Shown one piece after another: positions 24,231-36,800 of a stretch of DNA of 64,000 nt. A model generated the notes under the pieces. It made no database searches and was not told the DNA's origin. It saw only the letters and a list, made by a program, of their open reading frames with translations. The stretch lies in assembly GCF_029227915.1 (NCBI RefSeq), contig NC_079885.1, positions 9,847,001 to 9,911,000 on the forward strand. Reading direction: 5' to 3'. Positions within the stretch are counted from its first letter, which is position 1, and the number at the start of each line of letters is the position of its first letter. Both the position numbers and the translations under genes were made by a program. The DNA is from Hydractinia symbiolongicarpus. Taxonomy: Eukaryota > Cnidaria > Hydrozoa > Anthoathecata > Hydractiniidae.

Positions 24231-24625
24231 GACTCTCTGAAATAGAAAGTGGTAAAGTTCTTTATCCAGGAAATAAAAAATATTTAAGGTTAATAATACG
24301 TTTTATATGTAAAACTATATGTGTTTTTTTAAGTTTCACAAACATGGGCAACCTCGATCGCAGGATCTGTTGTCTCTTTTTGCTTATCGGATCAGTATGC
24401 GCATCGCGGATGACAGACAAAACGCCCTGGGAACGAGGTTAAAACATAGGCTTGGTTTTGAGATGGCAATGCAACCGCTTTGTCCTTGATATGCTTGACT
24501 GGTTATGACGTCAGCGTAGATCACACCAATCGGGAAAGTATCTCGTCCTTTTTTATGGAAGCAGGTGTTCTTTAATCAAACTCCTTTCCTTGCCTCCCTT
24601 TACACAGTTCATACGTTACAATAAA
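24231..24625 (+). pseudogene. Partial duplicate of Ly6-like exon 2, broken by a MITE
   Basis: The segment 24231-24330 matches 21604-21705 (for example ctctgaaatagaaagtggta and aaagttctttatcc, and the leader ggttaataatacgtttta). The segment 24452-24625 matches 21742-21945 (gatggcaatgcaaccgcttt, agtatctcgtccttt, ggtgttctttaatcaaact). Between them sits a CTCGTTCCC-family element at 24349-24440. The frame is disrupted by substitutions and deletions, several Cys codons are lost, and no copy of the CCEGDDCN exon was found. It is a dead copy of the upstream gene. Confidence 0.8.
24349..24440. mobile_element. CTCGTTCCC-family MITE inserted in the Ly6 pseudogene
   Basis: Ends are caacctcgatcgcagg (left) and ccctgggaacgaggtt (right), inverted relative to each other, 92 bp in total. 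It sits exactly where the similarity between the pseudogene and its parent is interrupted. Confidence 0.7.
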
Positions 24626-25633
24626 GATATTTTCCCTGAATAAGCGAATTATTTATTAATATGTCATGAATGTTTTACACTTGGAGGATGTACATTTAAA
24701 CAAACAGACAAACAGAGATGAATTTTTATTCAGCAAATCGTTATATATATGCAACCCGTATGACACAAACGAGAGGTTTTATCTAGATTTTTGCCCTAAT
24801 CAAATTCTCATTAAATTTAAGGATGGACAAATGCTATGACTAAATTGACACAGGGATTTCGTAAAATAAAAGAAGGGATTTATAATTACAAAGTTAATGC
24901 TTTTTCTAATCTTTTCACTTTATGTCTACTTGAAAAACGCTGTCACCTTCACAGTACCATGGAAACCAAGTTTTCAACTCATACAATTTTTAACTTCTAG
25001 ATCAGAAGTTATTTAAAAAAAAACAATAGGGGTATTTTCCCTCCATAAAAATTGGGTTAATTAATGCGCTTTTAACCGCAACTTTCAACGCTTCAACACC
25101 TGGCCCATGTACGTTAGACTATTTTTGCAGCAGCGCCTCTATATTACCAGTCAACGTCCAAGCGATTTGCCTGTATTGGACACCACCTTTCTACATGAAA
25201 AATGAAAATATCGAAAACGCAGCTTTAGTTACTCTTCAGTATCACTTTACTTGTAGAAACATTTTTCGCTTTCTTCACTGCTCGTAAATGTATTTATAGA
25301 AGGCGTAAAATTGTCGCTGACAGAAAAAAAATTTGTGTTTTTTTCTTCGGAACAAAAATGAAATTATTTTTTTCTAACTATTATTAGTACAGCCATCCTT
25401 TCAATTATCAATTTTCCCTATATTCATTAAAAATGGCGTTTTTTTAGAGAATTAAAATTACTATACGATTAAAAAGTATAAAATATATATTTGTAACAAA
25501 ATAATGAAATAACTCAGTGTTCCCTTTTGTACCTACAATATTAATTCTTTTCCTGTATATACCAGTACACTATTCCAGAAATAGAAAAAATTATAAAGGT
25601 AAAAAATGTATCGCATAGTGTCTTTTATCTGTT

Positions 25634-28600
25634 TTAAAAACGGTGACGTTGATAAGATCTACGGCGACGGTAAATTCTTCGACGTTGTTGATGAGTTACT
25701 CGACGTCGGTAATAAGTTGCTCGGCGTCGATAGTTGATTGACCGACGTCGATAATGGCTTACACGTCGTCGGTAATGTCTTACACGTCGTCGGTAATGGC
25801 TTACACGACGCCGGTAATATTGTTGATAGTATTTCTTAGGCGGGCTAATATTTTCTTTCCACACATTCAAGTTGATTCCAGAAATTTCGTTACAAACTCT
25901 TCGTTTAACTCCAGGTTTGTATACTTTAAAAACATTTTCTTGAATTGACACAATGCCTTTCAAATTGTCACAAAATACTCTTGCCAGTGATGCCCTTTTG
26001 ATTTCAGAAAGTTGTCCGGGCGTAAATACGCCAGGGCGGTTATAAAAATACCGGTCACCGTCTCTCAAATCTTCAAATTGTGTTTTCATGATACAACTAA
26101 ATGTTGGACCCACAATTTTACCAGGTAAATGTTTTTCAGCCAGACCTGCTGCAAACAAATCAATATGATTGTCAACGTTTCTGTAAATTTTTTGCATTGC
26201 TATGCGTATTGACTTGTTTGGTATTTCGCGCCTCAAACCGAAGAAAGTTTTCGCTTTTTCTAAGCCGCATATACCACGGTACTCGTTATATCCTGGTAGT
26301 CCGTGATCCCTACCTCTTTGGATATTTAAAGCTATCAAATTACTAAAACCTTGTTTTCCCGGTGGCACAAACAGCTTCTTTGCAACACCAGAAGCAAATT
26401 CAGTATCAACTCGTTCTGAAGCATTTCCACATAAACCCATCATGGTTCTCTCAATTCCATGATCAATTAGCGCAGTATTATTAAAGTAGGTGGCTCTTAG
26501 TGGAATATCTGGTGAGATTTTATTGAAGTTAGCATCCAGCTGTGACCAATGATTTTTGATTTGACTGTGTCCGAACCGAAACGCCGCTGTTGAGAAGGCG
26601 TTGGCTACCCTGGGATCAGTAGTTTGTTTGAAACCCCGATAAGGTTTCAACGTAGCCAGTGTAGGAACGTACTCATTGTAAGTAATATGCTGAAGTATAG
26701 CGCCGACTATTTTTCTCGTTTCTTCGAAAATCTTCAACCCATTCCAATGCTTATTCAGCTTTTTCAACTCGTTAGCTATTCTGTTGTGTTCTCGTACAAA
26801 TAAAGTGTGAAATGAGGCTAATGCAATATGTTCATCACAACGAACATCTCCTGCTAGAAAGCAACCACCACGTGTTGTGCAGACTGCTTTTGATAATGGA
26901 TCGAATGGGAGAAGATTCTGATTGGTCACTTTTAATTTACCAGTCCCTATAATGAAACAGCAATAGTGGAACCGATTATTTCTACAGCATCTGAAAGTGA
27001 GCGAACAACAAATTCACAATGTTGCAACGCCTTTCATTAGGGCGTTGTAAGAATGTTCTCCATAAGTTTAGAGGGATTATTTGATTGATTAAAATCAATT
27101 TCAACCTTTAGCAGAGACTTCCTTTATCATAAAATAATAATTTTTTTGCAAGACACCCTTGAATTATGTTTGGGAGAAATCCGTTAATTATGCTCGGAAA
27201 ACATCCCTAAATTAAAATAGTATATTTACCGTCCATTGTTCTCAGCCTTTTCAGTTGTTTCTCATTGACACTGTACACCATTGACGCGTCAATAAATGAT
27301 GTCAAAACGTTGACTTGTTGACGTACGGCTTTTCCTTTCTGACAAACGGCAAACGATCGTGTGAACGGTGTACATCCTTTATCCCTAGTGCTCGAAAATT
27401 TTATAGGAAAACATGGATATTTAAAATCTTTCAAACTATGCGGATGACATCTAAAGAGAAAAAAACATTTTTAGGAAAACTGTGTTAGGAATTGTAGAGC
27501 TATCCCAAAATGCCTTAGTTTAAAATGTTTCGTTTCCAAAATCAACGTGTAGAAATCATATAGAACTTACTTCGGATGTTTACAACCGCCTGCATTTGGT
27601 GTCAATGAAATATCATGATCAAGAAACTGTCCAAATGACATGTGAAGCTGCGATACAAGGCCTGCATTTCCAGAGTCTTCATCTAATACTTTAAACATCG
27701 CGTCTGACACTTCATGAGCAGTTGGGAACGGTTTGTGATAGATGTGAGGGTAGCCTCTCGGTAGAAACAAGTGATCATCGCTATGGTAGGATGCAGCTAT
27801 TGGAAAATTAAGAAATATTAAATACTAGTCATTAACCCGTGAAAAAATCCACGGGGTCGCCCGTCCTTTTTATATCGCATTTCGTGTTTCCGTAACCAGA
27901 CGCGCCTTTCGCGGACACACAGACAGACGACGGCTATTATTAAAGAGATAATCGACCAAATATGTATATTTCTACGATGACATGTGAGAGAGATTTTAGT
28001 TCATTTTGTTGTTTTATGCGAAGACGAATAATCAAAATCACATCAAGTTTATAAAGTACGAGTTACTTTAGGATAATATACGGAAATATATGGATAACGT
28101 GTAGAATGAATGTTAATTTCATACGTCAAAGCGGAATGTAATAGTCGTGGGGACATTGTATAGTGGAAACATTACTTTATATTTACTCGTGGTTTAACTG
28201 CTACACATTAGGCTCCACTTTTAAATAGAAGTCAAAAAGCAATCTGTGATGATTTGTAATGCATCCTTAAACTTCCCGCCCTTTACCAAGACACTCAAAA
28301 AAAATATTAATTATTTAAGCAAGACGGTAGAACAACCCTTTAACAATTTTTCCTCTTTTGAAAATTAAAATTTTACTTTTCGGTAGTTATCATGCACATT
28401 TGTTATTTTACGTCCTAAATTCATGCTTTTAGAAATGTGTTTTCCAAGTGAACAAGTGAAGCCTTCCAAGTACGTCGTCAAAACAAAGGTATTTTATTGA
28501 AAGAAACTCTAAACAAAAGTTTTGTATTTGCGACACACAACACACTTAAATGTACCTAAAACGAGGAGACATCAAGGTAATCAATCATACCAAGTGAATT

Positions 28601-29089
28601 GTTGTCTCTTAGACTAGAGTGCTTTGACTAAAAGAAAATAGTTTATAAGGATGGATATGCAAGAATGATGCCAGATGTACTAGCGCTTATAAAAATCGCA
28701 TATTTGTTTGGTTAAGAGAAGCTCCTTACGTAAAAGTCTTTTAAGTTGGTTGAAAGTTGCTCCAAAAACTTTTCGGTTATTACATCTTCCATCTATTGTT
28801 CTGTATTTGTAATTGATACATTGAGGTTCTTTTGTGGTCGGTACGCAGTCGGTTAATGTGTCTTCTAAATGAATTTATGTTATATTACAATCAAATGAGA
28901 ATTGAATATAAAATCAGGTACGGTATTAGCAGCAACGACAAAACAACAACAATAACAATAACGACAAAAACAACAACAACAACACAACACAACACAACAA
29001 CAACAACAACAACAACATTACTTACGCATAGTATCTCTGCATGATACAAAAGTAAAAAAACATAGAAACAGAATAATCAGTCGTCTCAT
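25634..29089 (-). CDS. Secreted heme peroxidase A with Tyr/Arg-rich tail, 5 exons
   Basis: Exons: 29089-29026, 28864-28730, 27796-27571, 27450-27230, 26946-25634; phases 1, 1, 2, 1 fit throughout, giving 652 residues. Exon 1 is a signal peptide (MRRLIILFLCFFTFVSC). The animal heme peroxidase domain follows. The distal site is GQFLDHDISLTP (Asp126 heme ester, His127 catalytic). The Arg/Glu pair is in AGDVRCDEH (Arg251, Glu254). The proximal site is AFRFGHSQIKN (His342). The conserved block NIQRGRDHGLPGYNEYRG is present. All residues needed for heme linkage and peroxide cleavage are in place. There are no Ig or LRR domains, so it is closer to short peroxidasin-like/peroxinectin-like enzymes than to full peroxidasin. 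The last 70 or so residues are repeated YRRR units not found in the two paralogues. Secreted oxidase function is known for the family; the substrate is unknown. Confidence 0.93.
27822..27955 (+). mobile_element. Short element, CCCGTG family, copy 3 (peroxidase A intron 2)
   Basis: One of the best copies. It begins actagtcattaacccgtgaa, has aaaatccacggggtcgcccg, tatatcgcatttcgtgtttc, a cacacagacagacgacgg block and ends ctattattaaagagataat. It lies just upstream of the distal-histidine exon. Confidence 0.75.
28937..29018. repeat. (CAA)n-rich microsatellite in peroxidase A intron 1
   Basis: Imperfect caa/aca triplet run with interspersed cacaa units, ending six bases before the exon 1 donor (reading the minus strand, GTAAG followed by TTGTTG repeats). 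Confidence 0.85.
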
Positions 29090-29761
29090 TCTTTTCAATC
29101 TTCTTCCTTCTCTGTCCATTTGAAGACTGCTCAAGTTTTAATTCGAACTCTTCATTTATCAGAATTAGTAATTCACTTAATTACACAGGAAGGCAGCAAT
29201 TTTTAAAGAAAGTTTTCAGTTTATTTCACCTCATAATGGCAGGAAGACCTTATCACATCGTTAAAGCTTTCATTACACTCAGCTAAAATCTTGTGATCTA
29301 TTTACGAGCTAGATTAACCAATCTACAAAAGGTAGCTTTAAACATACAAATTATGCTGTTCTTGTTAGACCTTTACCTCTTTACAATGTAAAAAAAACAT
29401 GCAAAATTTACAGGTATAAAATATTTAAAAAAGAAATAAAAAAAATTGTTACATGAAAACCAGGCTTTATAATTATATAATAAAGATGCTTGTTTGTGTT
29501 GAGGCTACTTATAATAAGGAAGTGATCTCATTGGAGCAACCAAGGTAATTGGTACTTCCTAATTGTTCCATGATTACGATTTGTCAACTTTTAATAGCAC
29601 ACATTGCATCTGTGGGAACAATTTAAATTGGTCAGATGTTTACGTTAAACTGTAAATCCGATAAGAGGATAGGCATTGAAAGTTATTGTTTTGATAGCAT
29701 TAAACCTATTCGTCTAAGTCAAGAAATTTAAAAGAATAGGTTTTTATGTTTATTTATGGGA

Positions 29762-29912
29762 ACTAGGCGGTGGCCCGTGGAAGACTTTACGAGTTCGCTC
29801 GTCCTTTTTATATCGCATTGCGTTCGTCTCGCTACTTGCGGTACCATTTTGCGTGAGAGACAAACATATGCGGGGAGACAGAAAAAATACGGCTATTATT
29901 TTAGAAATGATT
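29762..29912 (+). mobile_element. Short element, CCCGTG family, copy 4
   Basis: Starts actaggcggtggcccgtgga, has cgctcgtcctttttatatcg, a variant centre with cgctacttgcggtaccattt, and ends acggctattattttagaaat. The centre resembles the copy at 30285 more than copy 3, so subfamilies exist. Confidence 0.65.
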
Positions 29913-30284
29913 CAATTTGATTCAATTTGTGGTGTTTTCAGTGTTGATTGTTTGGTGTTTAGCAGAACTAGCCATCTAGAGAGATACCTAGTGTTTTCAA
30001 GAATGAATAACTTACATAATGGTAGAGGAAACGTAAAAACGTAAAAAAGAAATAAAATTACGTATATTTTCTATCTGGTTGTATTGTCCGGAACGATAAA
30101 TACATCTAATTTTTACTGTCAAATTTATTACATAATATTTCTACCAATTTCATAACACATTTTTACAATCTATTTCTTCATCTAATCAACCTCGTTAATA
30201 TGACACAAGCATCTGACATATCCGATTTGTTTTTGTTTCATTTAGTATTTGTTCATATTTTAAAGGAAGAAAAATATTTATAGC

Positions 30285-30476
30285 CTGCCCTTTATATAAC
30301 ACATTTTGTGTGTCTCGCTGCTGAGGTACCATCTTGCGCAGAGACAGATATACGACGGCCATTATCATAGAGACTAGTCGTTAACTCGTGGAAAAATCCA
30401 CGGGGTCGCCCATCCTTTATATATCGCATTTTGTGTTTCCGAAACAGGACACGGTTATTATTAAAGAGACTAATCT
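30285..30476 (+). mobile_element. Two adjacent CCCGTG-family elements (copies 5 and 6)
   Basis: The first (about 30285-30370) lacks its left end and carries the ctgctgaggtaccatcttgc centre and a gacggccattatcatagaga end. The second starts at 30371 (actagtcgttaactcgtgga), has aaaatccacggggtcgccca and ends ggttattattaaagagacta near 30476. The second begins where the first ends, a head-to-tail or nested pair. Confidence 0.7.
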
Positions 30477-30573
30477 GTCAATTCCCAAGTCATAATGTGT
30501 CCGAACAATTCCTCCGAATAGGTACATGAAGAGAGTACACGAGAGTTTTTATGTATTTTTATAAAAAAAGAGA

Positions 30574-30626
30574 TTTTTGTTTGTTTGTTTGTTTGTTTGT
30601 TTGTTTGTTTATTTGTTTGTTTGTTT
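30574..30626. repeat. (GTTT)n microsatellite
   Basis: About twelve gttt units with one atttg interruption. Confidence 0.9.
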
Positions 30627-31149
30627 TTTTGTTATTATTTTCCTTTATTTCCCCTTCTCCTGTCTTTCCAGTTGTTTTGTAAGGTTGAACATGCATGTTT
30701 TCAAGAGGCTTCGTCTTCAACGTTAATAAAGATCGCTTTAGATTATTTTATTCCATTAAGTCTTACGTAATATTATTTTAACTTTTATATCTTATTATTG
30801 TTTCCAGCTATAACTACATTGTGTTAGATCAATTAACAAAAATGTTCAATTTGTTTTTATTTTAAAATCGTTAGGTATAGACAGGTGGCAACAATAAGAC
30901 CAAAAATCATCATTCAGTAATATTAAAAACTAGAATTCAATAGACTTATATGTTGCAATTGTGAAATGTGAAGGGTTAATTCATTTATGTAAGATTAGGA
31001 AATAATTATTCTTTTTGAGAAAGTGATTTAATCCTAGGATTGTTTCACCTTTAAGCATGTTAAAAGTGTAAAACTTAATTTTTTGTAAAGAGCTGGGTTT
31101 GTTAATTTTTAGCAGTTGTAACTATTCGCTTACCTGTTGATTTTCTTTT

Positions 31150-33430
31150 CCATTAAACAAACAGGATGCTTTTAACAGTAGCTTTGTCCCTCTGTCTTTT
31201 ACACATTGTTTGTTCATTGAAATTTCAACTGGTAATACTGAAGATGCTGTGCAATCCAATCCTGATGTCATCAGCAACAACATTGACAACTCAACAACTC
31301 ATACGAAAGAACCGGACGTGGAAGCTCTGAAAAGGACATGTATTAGATCCAGGAGAATCTTAAAAGATGTTTCAGGATTAAAAAATTATCAACAACGTTG
31401 TATTGCTTTTGATTCAAAGAAATATTTGAAGAAGGCGGGCGAATTCATAAAACCCTTAATAAAAATAACAGTTATCCATCAATGAGGAGCCTGAAGAATC
31501 AATTGCTCGCCCAATCCAACAACGAAAAATATGACATCTCAAAAGCAGATGTTAAAATGATCAATAAAGTCGTTTATAAAGAAGCAGTTCACTGGATAAG
31601 AAACATTTCCTTACTTACTTCTGGTGCCTCTGGTAAGACATTTGTTCGTGAAAGTGAAAAAAGGCTCGACTACTGAAATCAGGAGAGTGATGATTTCATG
31701 AACATATCTAAAAGCTCGTATGATAATGCCAGCTTCATTTTTACAGAAGTCTTCTTTCAAATCGACCACAAGGAAGCATGCACAGTGTTTAGCTCGACAA
31801 ATGACACTGTGGAAGGAAGATGATTCCAATAGACTGCTTCTTGAAATAAGAACAAACAATCAAAATTACCATCGTAGTACAATAAACTGAGTGTTGAACG
31901 TTTTGCAAAGAGATTCGCTAAGCTCGTGTTTGAAGGAATAGTTCACGCAGCCCTTAGACTTTTAGACCAATTAGATCATAGTGGTGTGTTAAAATCATCG
32001 CCGGACACCCATAGAGGCATTAAAACATAAACATCTGAGACCAACCAATGCTTATGACTCAGTTCTGATGGCGAGTCAAACACCATTCGTCGATCCAGTG
32101 TTGTTTCAAAGTTTGCAATAGTCAGTATTAAAACGAACGGAAGGTGTTGGACTGTCTGGCGTAGTTGCTAATGGATGGAAACGGATGCTCGCATAAAAAA
32201 ACTTTTGAAACATCAATTGTTGCGTGAAGGTGTTGCTACCTTTGCTGTACATGGTGCGTTGAAGAATTAAGTGTTGTCCAACTTTTTCTTCTTGACAATA
32301 GCCGGAGTAAGACATACTGAGATTGGTGAAGTGCTGAGAAGAATTGTTGGAAAACTATTGTGCATGTCATCAAGTCGAAGAATGTGAGAATTTTTGTCAG
32401 AAAATCTACAGTTGTGCGCTGAACAGCAGGAAGGATGCGAGGCAGCGGTTATGCAATGAATGATATCTTTGACGAAGAATCAACAAATACGCTTCTCGTG
32501 GTGGATGCTACCAACGCATTCAACTGCTTGACTAAGAAAATGGTTTACACAACATCAAATATTTTTGTCCTGCTATGGCCACGTATTTCAAAAACTGCTA
32601 CGGGAAAGATTCTAGACTGTTTGTAATGAGTGGATTGGAGCTACCATCTAAAGAAGGCACCACTCAAGAAGATCCTTTGTTTATGCAATAAAAATAACAT
32701 CACTCTTTGCAGAAATCATTCCACTGGTTACTAGCAATGTTGATATAGGTGTGTAAATAAAACATGCTGGTTTTGCTGATGACCTTGTTGGGATAGGAAA
32801 ACTTGTGAGTGTTTATGCCTGGTGGTTGAATGTGCTTGACGCAGGTACGAAACATGGATACTATCCGAAAGTTGAAAAATTATGCATGGTTATCAAGGCG
32901 GGGCTGGAAAACAAGCAGGACATTAAATTTTTAATGAGATGTGCTATGACGTACGGATAGAGCCACCTTCACAGCCTCTCACCGGAGAACACTTATCAAA
33001 AACCTCAAACACCACAAACGAAGCACGACTGGACATAAGTGCTTGAAGTTTTTGTCAAAGGGGGCAGCTTACAGTTTTAGACGTGATGGTTTTTAACTCA
33101 ACTCAAGAATGCTTTTGTCTACAACAAGAAAGAGAAAAAAAGCATATAACCAATGCATAATCGAAGTTAAAGACGGTACCCTTACCCCATATGGAGGGAC
33201 TGGTACTTCTACCAGTTGGAAGGCTCATAAAAGGACTATCGTCACAACTATCTGTAAAGAAAGACATCAACCTTTAAATTCACAAGATCAGCTGTGTTAT
33301 GCATACGTCCTTCACGAAGTATCAGAAATTCATACACTAATGACGTATTAAATGCTGAACTTGCAACTGCAATTGAAAAAAATCACTAATTCAGAGGAAT
33401 GGTTTGAAGTGGACTTGACGTTAGTCACAG
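31150..33430 (+). pseudogene. Decayed reverse transcriptase of a retroelement
   Basis: Plus-strand fragments in several frames give, in order: an N-terminal region of unknown type (31210-31676), then AMNDIFDEESTNTLLVVDAT with NAFNCLTKKM near 32450-32545, then SGLELPSKEGTTQ with DPL near 32625-32675, then HAGFADDLVGIGKL near 32762-32806 and YAWWLNVLDAGTKHGYYPK near 32815-32870. This order (D-A-x-N-A-F box, EGTTQGDPL box, FADD box, then a W..L...G...GY.P tail) is a reverse transcriptase family common in cnidarian and sponge genomes. Many stops and frameshifts show it is dead. The order (DIRS-like versus another) cannot be settled by eye. Confidence 0.7.
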
Positions 33431-33830
33431 AGTTCTTTGAATTGTAGGTAACACTGCTAAATCGATATTTAAGTTGATACAGTGTATTTGGGGCTAATGT
33501 AAACTTTTTCAGCATATCCATTCTTAAGTAACTTTAAATTTGCGAAACGCATAAATGATGAGCGATAATAAGTGTTTATTTTCAATGTATTATATTAACC
33601 AAAAAATATGCATAAATAAAATGACAATTTAATAAATATGTGTTATTTGTGAAGCCATAAATAATTATTCTACAAACACTGGTACAAATAACTTTCTCTG
33701 CTATAGTATGTCTTAAAAATCAAGTCATTTTCAACCTGACACCATCTGGTACGTTTTGCTGCAATGACTCCAAATGAAGCTATTAGGTTATGCAAAATCT
33801 TCTAAAGTGAAAAAAAAAACAGTAAGTGTT

Positions 33831-36800
33831 CTATTCTCTCCAAGCTTTTAAGTTCATTGATGATAAACCATGACATTCGTGTCGTTTTCTCCCGTCCTTA
33901 AAAGCCTTAAAAACATCCTTTTGTATTGATACAATGCCCCGTAAATTATTACACAATACTTTTGCTAGTGTAACCTTTTGTAATTCTTTCAATTGTGCCT
34001 TTGTGAACACTCCCCTCCTTTTATAAAAGAAACGATCACCGTCACGAAGATTTTCAAATTGCTTTTTGATGATGCAAGCAAATGTAGGCCCAACTTGTAG
34101 TCCAGGTAAGTGCTTCTCAGCTAGAGCTGCAGGAAAGAGATCGACATAGTTATTAACTCGTTTGTACAATTTTCTCAATGCAGTGATGTCCTCTTTATTT
34201 TGGATTTCTTTCTTGTAATCACCAAAACTCTTCGCTTTTTTGAGGCCACAAAATTTTCTCCATTTATTGTAACTTGGTAAGCCATGATCTCTCCCGCGTT
34301 GTATATTAATTGCAGCAAGATTAGCAAATCCTTTTTCACCAGGAGGAATAAAAAGCTTCTTTGAAACACCAAAAGCAAATGTAGTATCCACTGTTTCTGA
34401 TTGATTTCCAATTAGACCATAAAAGGTTGGTTCTATTCCATCATCAATTAGCACTGTATTGTTGAAGAACGTTTGCCTTAAGGGAATGTTTGGTTTAAGT
34501 TGATTGAAATTTTTATCAAGTTGTGACCATGAATTAGCAATCTGACTGTGTCCAAAACGGAAAGCTGCAGTGCTGAAGGCATTTGCAATGCTTGGGTTTG
34601 TGAATCGATCATATCCTTTATACTTCTTCAATTTAGCTAATGTTGGCACGTACTCATTGTACGTAATGTGCTGTATCAAAGCTCCAACAATCTTGCGCGC
34701 AGTTTGGAAAATTCTTTCCCCACCCCAGTGTTTATTTAAACTTAATAGTTCTGAGGCAATCCTATTGTGCTCGCGAACAAACAGGGTATGAAAGCCAACC
34801 AAAGCAATGTGTTCGTCAACTCGTTTATCTCCAGCTAGAAAACATCCGCCTCGTGTTTTGCATTTATTCTTTGATTGCGGATCAAATGGTAACAATTCTT
34901 TATCGTTACTGACGCGCATTTTTCCAGTATCTAAATGAAATATTGAAGCTGAAACATTGGGTCCAAAAAGTCATTCTCTTTTCTTGTATTATTGGACCAC
35001 CTTTTAAAAAACCCTGGCTGACACAAAATAATTTTGAAATAGAAACATATAGAGATTGAAGCTACGTTTTGTTTATTACAGCTTACAAAGAGATATATAT
35101 GAGTTGCACTAAACATCTTTGTTAGGGGCTTATCACATAAACCGGTTAAGCCGGGCTGGCTCGATTTGCCGGGTTTGAATTAGCTCACTATCACGTGAAG
35201 TTTTACCAACCCGGGCTAAAAAATAGTTACTTAATTTTGTTCTTTTTAATAAGCTTTTTTATTATTATTCATGTATAATTATTATTATCATCAAAAAATT
35301 ATAAATAAATTTGTTGATAAAACTTTTTTCTTTAATATTTTTGTTATTTATATGTACAAAAAACATACGATTTCTCCTATTGAAATAACTCAATCAAGCT
35401 GGTTTTTCTCACGTGATAGGCCCTTAGTAAAATAGTTACATCTGAAATAAGTCTAAAAAATGATATTTCAGGGAATAACGTAAACATAATCTACCTAATC
35501 TCAGGCTTCCTTTTCAAATTTTTATTATTGAATTGCCACAAAAATAAGGTCTAACAAAAGTTTAATCTATCGAAGCTATGATTTTACAAAGTTATGGTAG
35601 GTTGATGACTGACAAAAAATGGGAAATCAGTGCAAATTCTAATGATTAGTTGGCCCAAATAGTTCGTTAATTTTTTTATGATACTATTTTCCTTTTCTTT
35701 TAAAAAACTGAGTTGCAAAGCGGATTAAGATCGTTACTCGGTAGTTTTTCACTAGTTTGAATTAACCACCACTTTAGAAAGAAATACTTACTGTCATTTG
35801 TTCTCATCCTGATCAGTTTTTCCTTCTCCACACCATATATCATTGAACCGTCAATGAAAGAAGATAATATATTTACTTGTTGACGAACCTTCTTCGGTTT
35901 ATCACACACAGCAAAAGATCTCATAAACTTTTGACATCCAGCATCGACGTCTTTTGAAATCAATGTTGGAAAACAAGGATACTTAAAATCTTCTAATGAG
36001 TCAAGTTTGCACCTGAAAAGGTAATAAAGATAAATTCCGGTGGTTTGTGCCATTGAACAAAAGCATAGCTAAACACTGATGTGACGAAAACAGTCTAAAA
36101 GAAGGTTCTTTTGAACATTTTCAAAAGACAAAGGAAGGAATAACCAATGTGGTTTATTTCAGGATCTTCAGGATCAGTATAGAACCAATTACATTAGCAT
36201 GTATTGAGAAATTACTAGTTACCAAGAAGATGTGAAACCTACCTAGGTTTTAGACAGTGAGCAGCTTTGTCATTGTGTGGACTTAATGACATATCATGGT
36301 CAATAAACTGTCCATATGTCATATGAAGAGCTGAAACACCAGCAGCATTACCATTATGTTTCTTTTTGTCATGGAAAAGTAATTTTGCAATTTCATGAGG
36401 AGTAGGAATGTCTGGTTTTTTGGCGGTAGGGGAACCAACAGGTACACTTTTTTTGTCAGCGTAGGCAGCAGCTGAAAGAAAATCACATTATTAGCCTTTT
36501 GCTAATGGTATGGTACAATCACTCTGTTTTGATAATTGGAACATGATATCTATTTTGGCTAAGAAGTGGAAATATTCGATTCAATATTGTGAAAAATTAA
36601 TATCTTCAATCTTCAAGTCTTTTAACCCAACTTCTTATATAAAATGGATTATTTAGTCATTCACAACCATAGAAGGCAATTAAATAATTGTGTAAGTAAA
36701 AACAATATTTAAAAAACACTTACGCAGAAATCTATTTAGCGGTGTTAACGCAGCACCAAGCGTTGGTTTCCTCAGATTATTACAAGTTCCATCCAATGTT

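Larger units (their letters stand above)
29090..33830. other. Region between peroxidases A and B
   Basis: Carries the peroxidase A promoter side, three CCCGTG elements, a GTTT microsatellite and the decayed reverse transcriptase, all listed separately. The rest (29100-29760 and 30630-31140) is AT-rich and shows nothing. Confidence 0.45.

Noticed and set aside
31165-31330. Signal-peptide-like frame (MLLTVALSLCLLHIVCS) after a splice-like CAG
   Set aside because: Ends after about 55 codons with no domain, and overlaps the decayed retroelement.
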